Shown piece by piece: positions 1 through 5,033 of a stretch of DNA of 12,245 nucleotides. The position numbers and the translations under genes were made by a program. Source of the stretch: Chloroflexaceae bacterium (GTDB taxonomy: Bacteria > Chloroflexota > Chloroflexia > Chloroflexales > Chloroflexaceae); the NCBI GenBank assembly GCA_026417815.1, contig JAOACN010000666.1:1-12245 (forward strand). The letters are read 5' to 3'. Below the pieces are notes generated by a model. That model made no database searches. It was given only the letters and a program-made list of their open reading frames with translations, and had not been told where the DNA came from. Each line of letters starts with the position of its first letter. Positions within the stretch are counted from its first letter, which is position 1.

Positions 1-1
1 C

Positions 2-334
2 TTCGGGCCAGTGCTCAGTGTGATTGAGGTGGATAGCCTTGATGAGGCGGTGGCGATTGCCAACGATGTCGCTTACGGCCTTAGCTCGGCGATCTACACC
101 CGCGACATCAATGCCGCCTACCGGGCGATGCATGAACTCGAAGCGGGGATCGTCTACATCAACGCCCCGACCATCGGCGCGGAGATCCACCTGCCCTTCG
201 GCGGGGTCAAGGCCACGGGCAACGGCCACCGCGAGGCCGGGCCGACCATGCTTGACGTGTTCAGCGAGTGGAAAAGCGTGTACGTGGATTACAGCGGAAC
301 GCTGCAGCGGGCGCAGATTGATAATGCCGAATAA
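2..334 (+). CDS. Aldehyde dehydrogenase family protein, C-terminal part (5' end outside window)
   Basis: The reading frame is open from the window edge and starts inside the FGPVLSV motif typical of the NAD(P)+-dependent aldehyde dehydrogenase superfamily, so only the last 110 codons are present. The visible part contains the LSSAIYTRD segment, an AGIVYIN strand and the LPFGGVKATGNGHREAG block, which in this family lies near the C-terminus, after the catalytic cysteine. The catalytic Cys and Glu are therefore outside the window and cannot be checked. The ending, with FSEWKSVYVDYSG, resembles the branch annotated as alpha-ketoglutarate-semialdehyde or piperideine-6-carboxylate dehydrogenases (recalled, not searched), so the substrate stays open. 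The gene ends in TAA at 332-334 and is followed by a strong hairpin shared with the convergent ftsH gene. A methionine-like GTG at position 11 is internal, not the real start. Confidence 0.9.
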   Translation, partial: FGPVLSVIEVDSLDEAVAIANDVAYGLSSAIYTRDINAAYRAMHELEAGIVYINAPTIGAEIHLPFGGVKATGNGHREAGPTMLDVFSEWKSVYVDYSGTLQRAQIDNAE

Positions 335-352
335 GGCAAGCCAGTGATCCAA

Positions 353-389
353 CATCAAAGGGGCGGGCGCAAGGCCCGCCCCTTTGATG
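353..389. terminator. Bidirectional terminator hairpin between the aldehyde dehydrogenase gene and ftsH
   Basis: A perfect 16-bp inverted repeat (353-368 paired with 374-389) encloses a 5-nt loop. The core is AAAGGGGCGGGC against its complement. Because the arms begin and end with A and T runs, a T tract (TTT) follows the GC core on either strand. It lies 19 nt after the aldehyde dehydrogenase stop and 15 nt after the ftsH stop, between converging genes, the usual place for a shared intrinsic terminator. Confidence 0.85.
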
Positions 390-403
390 CTGTAATGGGC
401 GTA

Positions 404-2344
404 TCAGGCCGGCAGCGGCCCGGCCGCCGGCGGAGGAGTGGGCAGGGCCGGCGTCTCGGAGGTCTTGCCGTTGCGACTCATATCAAGCGTCAACGGCTTG
501 ACGCGGCTGAGCAGTTCGGCCAGTTGCTCACCCTCGAGGGTCTCGAACTCCAGCAGAGCGTTGGCCATGTCGTCGAGAACGGCGCGGTTGTTGATCAGGA
601 TCTGCATAGCGTTCTCGTAGGCCTCGACGGCCAGCCGGTGAACCTCCTCATCGATCTGGCGGGCGACCTCGTCGCCATAGTTGCGCTGCTCGCTAATCTC
701 GCGGCCAAGGAAGATCAACTCTTCCTTCTCGCCAAAAACCAGCGGGCCGAGCTTATCGCTCATCCCGTACCGCGTCACCATGGCGCGGGCGGTACGGGTC
801 ACCGAGACCAGATCCTGCGAGGCGCCCGTGGTGACTTCCTCGGGGCCGAAGACGATCTCCTCGGCAGCGCGGCCACCCATAGCAACCACCATCTCGGCCT
901 TGAAGTAGGCCAGGCTCTGCAGACCCAGATTATCCTCATCGGGCAGGAAGAGGGCGTAGCCGCCCGCTCGCCCGCGGGGAATGATCGTCACCTTCTGCAA
1001 CTTATTGGCCCGCGGCATCGCCGCGCCAGTGATGGCGTGACCGGACTCGTGGTACGCAACGACCAGCTTCTTGCGGTCGGTCATCACCCGCGAGCGTCGC
1101 TCAGGGCCGCCGAGGGCCACGCGCTCAATCGAGTCCTGCAGTTCCGCCATGCCGATCTTCTTTTTGGAACGCCGCGCGGCGAGAATGGCGGCCTCGTTCA
1201 CGGCGTTCATCAGATCGGCGCCGGAGAAGCCGGGGGTGAGGCGGGCGATAACCTCGATGTTGACGTCCTCGTCCAGCGGCTTGCCCTTGGTGTGCACCTT
1301 CAGAATGTCAATACGGCCCCGAACATCCGGCGCATCGAGCACCACCTGGCGATCGAAGCGGCCCGGACGCACCAGCGCCGGGTCGAGCACATCGGGGCGG
1401 TTGGTGGCGGCGATCACGATCACGTTGGTATTGGTATCGAAGCCGTCCATCTCAACCAGGATCTGGTTGAGGGTCTGCTCGCGCTCATCGTGGGAGCCGC
1501 CCAGGCCGGCGCCGCGCTGGCGTCCGACAGCGTCAATCTCGTCAATAAACACGATGCAGGGCGCGTTGCGCTTGGCCTGGTCAAACAGGTCGCGCACGCG
1601 CGAGGCGCCGACACCGACGAACATCTCGACAAACTCCGAACCGGAGATGCTGAAGAAGGGCACGCCGGCCTCACCAGCCACGGCCCGCGAGAGCAGCGTC
1701 TTGCCAGTTCCAGGCGGGCCAACCATCAGCACGCCCCGCGGAATGCGCGCGCCGAGGGCGGCGAACTTATCGGGATACTTGAGAAACTCAACAATCTCGG
1801 TCAGATCCTGCTTGGCCTCCTCCTGACCGGCCACGTCGGCGAAGGTGACCGTGGGCTTATCGCCAGCGAACATGCGCGCACGGCTCTTGCCAAAGGAAAG
1901 GGCCTGATTGTTGGAACCCTGCGCCTGGCGCATGAAGAAGACGAAAAAGCCAATCAGCAACAGGGTCGGCAACAGGATAGTAAAGATGCTCAACAACCCA
2001 CCCCAGGCTGGAGCAGGGCTGACCCGGACATTGATAAGCTGCTTGCCATCGGATGAGGTGAGCGGCACCCCCCAATCGGCGAGCAGGCCCATAACGCTAT
2101 CGTTCGACTCCAGGCGCGAACGATACTCGGTGCCGTCGGTATAGGTGACGATGATCTGCTCATCGCCGGCCTGCGCGGCAATCTGCTTGATCCGCCCGGC
2201 CTGCGCGTCGGCAATGACCTCGGCGATGCCCTTCTCACTACTCTGGGTCGAGTTTTGCCCAAAATACTGGAAGAACAGTGCAAGCGCGGCGACCAGGATG
2301 ATCAGATAGACAAAGCTATTCTTTAACCAGCGATTATCGCCCAT
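404..2344 (-). CDS. ftsH: ATP-dependent zinc metalloprotease FtsH
   Basis: This 646-residue protein is a full-length membrane-anchored AAA+ protease that unfolds and degrades membrane and unstable soluble proteins. Visible in order: transmembrane helix about residues 10-27, a short extracytoplasmic domain (about 30-112), second transmembrane helix 115-137, AAA+ module with Walker A GPPGTGKT (209-216), pore loop MFVGVGASR (241-249), Walker B IVFIDEID (264-271) and the second region of homology TNRPDVLDPALVRPGRFDR (314-332). The M41 peptidase domain follows, with HESGH (432-436) and the TTGASQDL motif whose Asp511 is the expected third zinc ligand. The C-terminus is a short Pro/Ala-rich tail. 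The ATG start has a GAGGG-type ribosome site about 11 nt upstream and gives the usual N-terminus just before the first membrane helix. No partner gene is co-transcribed; a promoter of its own lies at 2519-2547. Confidence 0.98.
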   Translation of the reverse strand: MGDNRWLKNSFVYLIILVAALALFFQYFGQNSTQSSEKGIAEVIADAQAGRIKQIAAQAGDEQIIVTYTDGTEYRSRLESNDSVMGLLADWGVPLTSSDGKQLINVRVSPAPAWGGLLSIFTILLPTLLLIGFFVFFMRQAQGSNNQALSFGKSRARMFAGDKPTVTFADVAGQEEAKQDLTEIVEFLKYPDKFAALGARIPRGVLMVGPPGTGKTLLSRAVAGEAGVPFFSISGSEFVEMFVGVGASRVRDLFDQAKRNAPCIVFIDEIDAVGRQRGAGLGGSHDEREQTLNQILVEMDGFDTNTNVIVIAATNRPDVLDPALVRPGRFDRQVVLDAPDVRGRIDILKVHTKGKPLDEDVNIEVIARLTPGFSGADLMNAVNEAAILAARRSKKKIGMAELQDSIERVALGGPERRSRVMTDRKKLVVAYHESGHAITGAAMPRANKLQKVTIIPRGRAGGYALFLPDEDNLGLQSLAYFKAEMVVAMGGRAAEEIVFGPEEVTTGASQDLVSVTRTARAMVTRYGMSDKLGPLVFGEKEELIFLGREISEQRNYGDEVARQIDEEVHRLAVEAYENAMQILINNRAVLDDMANALLEFETLEGEQLAELLSRVKPLTLDMSRNGKTSETPALPTPPPAAGPLPA

Positions 2345-2518
2345 TCGTTGTGTCCATCCCTCTAGGGTACATCCCTATACTACGGGTTGAAAGCCACGGC
2401 GGATCGGAGCAGCCAGATACGCTACACGCTTTCGTCGCTGCGCTCGGGAAACGCACATGGGGCGGCGCCTCACTCGAACGCGCCGCTCCAGCGCCGCGCA
2501 TTCGGACGCCGTGGTTAG

Positions 2519-2547
2519 ATTATACCAAATGCGATCTGGCCCTTCAA
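2519..2547 (-). promoter_or_regulatory. Sigma70-type promoter for ftsH
   Basis: On the minus strand a TTGAAG -35 box (2542-2547) is followed, after exactly 17 nt, by a perfect TATAAT -10 box (2519-2524). Transcription would begin near 2512 and run leftward through a roughly 165-nt untranslated leader to the ftsH ATG at 2344. No other gene lies between. The box match and spacing are seen directly; activity is inferred. Confidence 0.75.
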
Positions 2548-2559
2548 GGGAACCAGATC
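2533..2559. promoter_or_regulatory. Palindrome over the ftsH -35 box, possible operator
   Basis: GATCTGG at 2533-2539 is mirrored by CCAGATC at 2553-2559, and the centre is itself palindromic (CCCTT-C-AAGGG, 2540-2550). The dyad covers the -35 hexamer and part of the spacer of the ftsH promoter. Further ATCTGG half-sites occur at 2574-2579 and, inverted, at 2413-2418. This looks like a regulator-binding site, though the regulator is unknown; it does not match the CIRCE element of HrcA. Confidence 0.5.
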
Positions 2560-2755
2560 ACACGTGGATTGTAATCTGGATCACTTCACAGAGGGAGAAG
2601 AGAGATGTTTTCCTGGGAGGGCTTTGCCATCCCAAACCCTCACTTCGTATGTACCGGGGAAGGCGTTCCCCACCCCTCCCTTCTGGAAGGGGTGTTTACC
2701 GGGGCAGGCCCCCCTCACCGACCCTCCCCCTCAGCGGGACGGCGTCGTAGGAACC
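2560..2755. repeat. GC-rich intergenic stretch with a degenerate direct repeat and hairpin
   Basis: No gene is supported in the 411 nt between ftsH and the tilS-hprT fusion. This right half contains two near-identical 13-mers, TACCGGGGAAGGC (2652-2664) and TACCGGGGCAGGC (2697-2709), separated by a C-rich stretch with an ACCCCT/AGGGGT hairpin (2672-2677 with 2688-2693, loop TTCT region). A small CGTAGG/CCTACG hairpin (2746-2751, 2755-2760) overlaps the tilS-hprT stop codon. None of the hairpins is followed by a T run on the minus strand, so a clear intrinsic terminator for the fusion gene is not visible. The style is that of dispersed C/G-rich intergenic repeats. Confidence 0.4.
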
Positions 2756-4798
2756 CTACGCGCCGTAGATCTCCGGCTTGAGAATGCCGATGTAGGGCAA
2801 ATTGCGGTAGTGTTCCGCATAGTCGAGGCCGTAACCGACCACGAACTCGTTGGGAATGTCAAAGCCCAGGTAATCCACCGGCACATCGGCGATGCGGCGC
2901 TCAGGTTTGTTCAACAGGGTGCAGATGCGCAAACTGGCCGGGTTGCGACGGAGCAATTGCCCGCGCAGGTAGGCCAGCGTCAGGCCGCTGTCAATAATAT
3001 CCTCGACGATCAACACGTGGCGCCCGGCAATGTCGGTATCCAGATCCTTGAGCAGCCGCACCACGCCACTCGACTCAGTTGAGGCCCCATAACTGGCCAC
3101 GGCGATAAAGTCCAGCGCTACGGGCAGATCGATGCTGCGGGCGAGATCGACCATGAACATCGCGCAGCCCTTCAAGACCCCAACCAGCAGCAAATCGCCC
3201 ACCCCGGCGTAATCGGCGGTGATCTGCGCCCCCAGTTCGGCGATGCGCGCCTGCAGTTCCTCGGTCGAAATGAGCACCCTGGCAATATCTCGATGCATAC
3301 GCTCCCCTACCGCTTGCTGAACACCCTGCCGGGCAACCGCCGGCAGGGCCTGCTGCGCCGTGATCAGCCCGATCCAGATTGTACCCTGAGTCTGCTCCGC
3401 AGCAACGAAGCGCCGGTCGGCGCGATGGCCCGGCACCCAGACCACGGCGGTTGGAGTGGCGAGGAGGGGCCAGGCATCGCGCAGCCCGCGCGGCACCTTG
3501 CGATCGACAAAGAAATCTTGCAGCAAACGGCTACCCGGCGCGCCGACGGGCCGGAAGCGGTCACCCGGACGACGCCGGCGCAGCACCAGGGGGCCATCGA
3601 GGGCCTGCGGGTCCAGCGCAACCCACCAGGCCGAAGGAGCAACGGGTGCTTCAGGTTGCGCGACGCACATCCAGCCCCCGCCCAGATCGAGGCGACCCGG
3701 CACTGCCAGGGGCAGTTCTTCTACGGCAAGTTGTGGCGCGTCGTCGGGAGGAGGAACGGCCAGGGGGGCCAGGACCAGGCGCTCCTGCTCCACCTCCAGA
3801 CGCAGGGTGGCGCCCAGGCGCAAACGCCGGCCCGGATGCCCGGCCAGGGCGCAGGCGGCCTCGATCTGGGCCTGGCTGACCTCCACCAGGCCCAGATGCG
3901 CCGCGGCGCGCCGCAATGCGTAACGCTGCAGTGCCGGATGCAGCCGCTCCCACGCGGAACGGCGCATAACGACCGCGGTGGGGGTCTCCATGGCCAGCAT
4001 CGGCCAGGCAGCATCGAGTTGAGACTGCAGAAAGTCGTGGTCGGCGGCGCAGATCGCCGCGGTCCGGCCCAGCGTCTCGACGATACGCGGGTTCTCCGCG
4101 GCAAGGCTGACGAGCAGCCGCCGGATACGCGCGCGGGTGTAGCGCTCGGCCTGGTTACTGGGATCTGCCAGCGGCTCGAGCCGCTGCTCACGGCAGTAGC
4201 TTTCGATGGCCGCGCGGGTAATGCCCAGCAGGGGCCGGATGAGCGGCGGCCCGGCGGGCGCCGCCGATCCTGAAACTGCGGGCCGTGGCGGCTCAGCGGT
4301 TGCGGCGGCCCATTCGACCCAGGGGGTGCTTTCACGCATACCGCGCAGCCCGGCGGGGCCGGCGCCGCGCAGGAGGTGCAGTAGCACGGTTTCGGCCTGA
4401 TCGTCGGCCTGATGGGCCGCCGCAACCGCCGAGGCGCCGACGGCGCGAGCCGTGGCCGCGAGGAAGGCGTAGCGGGCGCGCCGGGCGGTCGCCATGAGAT
4501 TCTCGCCGCTGGCACTCGCCAGCGCAGCCACGTCACCACGCCCAACACTTACCGGCAGGCCCCAGGCCGCCGCCAGCTCGGCGACATAGCGCGCCTCGGC
4601 AGACGACTCGGGACGCAGCCCGTGGTCGAAATGGGCCACGTGGAGCCGCGGACCACCACCGGGGTGGAGGCGCCAGAGCAGGTGCAGCAGGCACAACGAG
4701 TCGGGGCCGCCCGAAACAGCCACCAGGACCAGGGCGTCGGGGCGCATCAGCCCGTGTCGTCTGAGCACCGCGCGGAGGCGGGGAAGGAGATCGCTCAT
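2756..4798 (-). CDS. tilS-hprT: Bifunctional tRNA-Ile lysidine synthetase / hypoxanthine phosphoribosyltransferase
   Basis: A single 680-codon frame joins two enzymes. Residues 1 to about 478 are TilS, which converts C34 of the CAU-anticodon tRNA-Ile to lysidine using ATP: PP-loop SGGPDS (29-34), HFDHGLR (56-62), AHQADDQAETVLLHLLRG (128-145), DPSN with the following RARIRR (212-227) and the C-terminal RRRRPGDRFRPVG and LLQDFFVDRKVPR motifs (407-437). A Pro/Ala-rich insertion sits around 165-187. Residues about 501-680 are HprT of purine salvage, with LVGVLKGCAMFM (538-549), the VASYG loop (567-571), the PRPP-binding VLIVEDIIDSG (595-605) and KPERR (631-635). The linker (about 479-500) is short. 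An internal ATG (codon 501, 3296-3298) is preceded by GGGGAG only 3 nt upstream, so separate HprT synthesis is possible. The main start lacks a good Shine-Dalgarno and sits just after a tRNA terminator. Fused TilS/HprT proteins are known in some Gram-positives. Confidence 0.95.
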   Translation of the reverse strand: MSDLLPRLRAVLRRHGLMRPDALVLVAVSGGPDSLCLLHLLWRLHPGGGPRLHVAHFDHGLRPESSAEARYVAELAAAWGLPVSVGRGDVAALASASGENLMATARRARYAFLAATARAVGASAVAAAHQADDQAETVLLHLLRGAGPAGLRGMRESTPWVEWAAATAEPPRPAVSGSAAPAGPPLIRPLLGITRAAIESYCREQRLEPLADPSNQAERYTRARIRRLLVSLAAENPRIVETLGRTAAICAADHDFLQSQLDAAWPMLAMETPTAVVMRRSAWERLHPALQRYALRRAAAHLGLVEVSQAQIEAACALAGHPGRRLRLGATLRLEVEQERLVLAPLAVPPPDDAPQLAVEELPLAVPGRLDLGGGWMCVAQPEAPVAPSAWWVALDPQALDGPLVLRRRRPGDRFRPVGAPGSRLLQDFFVDRKVPRGLRDAWPLLATPTAVVWVPGHRADRRFVAAEQTQGTIWIGLITAQQALPAVARQGVQQAVGERMHRDIARVLISTEELQARIAELGAQITADYAGVGDLLLVGVLKGCAMFMVDLARSIDLPVALDFIAVASYGASTESSGVVRLLKDLDTDIAGRHVLIVEDIIDSGLTLAYLRGQLLRRNPASLRICTLLNKPERRIADVPVDYLGFDIPNEFVVGYGLDYAEHYRNLPYIGILKPEIYGA

Positions 4799-4805
4799 GG
4801 CTCAC

Positions 4806-4842
4806 AAAAAACTAACGAGTGACAACCTGCTGGTGTCACTCG
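4806..4842 (-). terminator. Intrinsic terminator of the CAU tRNA gene, directly before tilS
   Basis: On the minus strand a perfect 9-bp hairpin (arms 4834-4842 and 4816-4824, 9-nt loop) is followed by TTAG and then six T residues (4806-4811). It begins 6 nt after the tRNA 3' CCA and ends 8 nt before the tilS-hprT ATG, so the downstream gene can be expressed from the tRNA promoter only by read-through. Confidence 0.8.
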
Positions 4843-4847
4843 CCTGG

Positions 4848-4922
4848 TGGTGTCGGAGGCGGGATTCGAACCCGCGACCTAACGATTATGAGCCGGTTGC
4901 TCTACCGCTGAGCTACCCCGAC
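4848..4922 (-). tRNA. tRNA with CAU anticodon (probably elongator tRNA-Met)
   Basis: The cloverleaf fits well: acceptor stem GTCGGGG (4916-4922) with CTCCGAC, D arm GCTC/GAGC, anticodon loop CTCATAA with anticodon CAT (CAU), variable loop AGGTC, T arm GCGGG-TTCGAAT-CCCGC, discriminator A and encoded CCA (4848-4850). The G1-C72 pair argues against the initiator. The acceptor has G4-C69 and G5-C68 rather than the C4-G69/C5-G68 pairs that mark E. coli tRNA-Ile2 for TilS, so elongator Met is preferred; a tRNA-Ile2 is not excluded, and its neighbour encodes TilS. Oddly, the anticodon stem ACCGG/TCGTT contains a C28-U42 mismatch and a G31-U39 wobble. Confidence 0.93.
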
Positions 4923-4932
4923 CATCACCCCA

Positions 4933-4961
4933 ATTCTACCACGGCAGGCAGGCAGCGTCAA
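4933..4961 (-). promoter_or_regulatory. Sigma70-type promoter of the CAU tRNA gene
   Basis: On the minus strand TTGACG (4956-4961) and TAGAAT (4933-4938) are separated by exactly 17 nt. A start near 4926 would be only a few nucleotides before the tRNA 5' end at 4922, as is common for tRNA transcripts. The promoter lies in the 111-nt gap behind the CHAT gene stop, where no clear terminator for the CHAT operon is visible. Confidence 0.75.
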
Positions 4962-5033
4962 CGTGCGCGAGGGCGCAGCCGCAAGGCGATCGGAACGGGC
5001 GGTCCCGGTTGCCCTGCTGCGCGGGCAGAGACG

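Noticed and set aside
344..2056. A long rightward open frame opposite ftsH.
   Set aside because: It is the antisense shadow of the clear ftsH coding sequence in GC-rich DNA; it has no recognisable domain and no ribosome site.
2345..2400. A second promoter close to ftsH around the TAGTATAGGG string on the minus strand.
   Set aside because: No -35 box at a normal distance; the TTGAAG-17-TATAAT promoter further upstream is much stronger.
3293..4273. Long rightward open frames opposite tilS-hprT.
   Set aside because: Low-complexity Arg/Pro/Gly-rich products typical of shadow frames; the minus strand holds all TilS and HprT motifs.
4950..5033. A terminator for the CHAT operon.
   Set aside because: Only short GC hairpins with a G-U pair (around 4995-5015) and no T run were found, so it is not listed as a feature.
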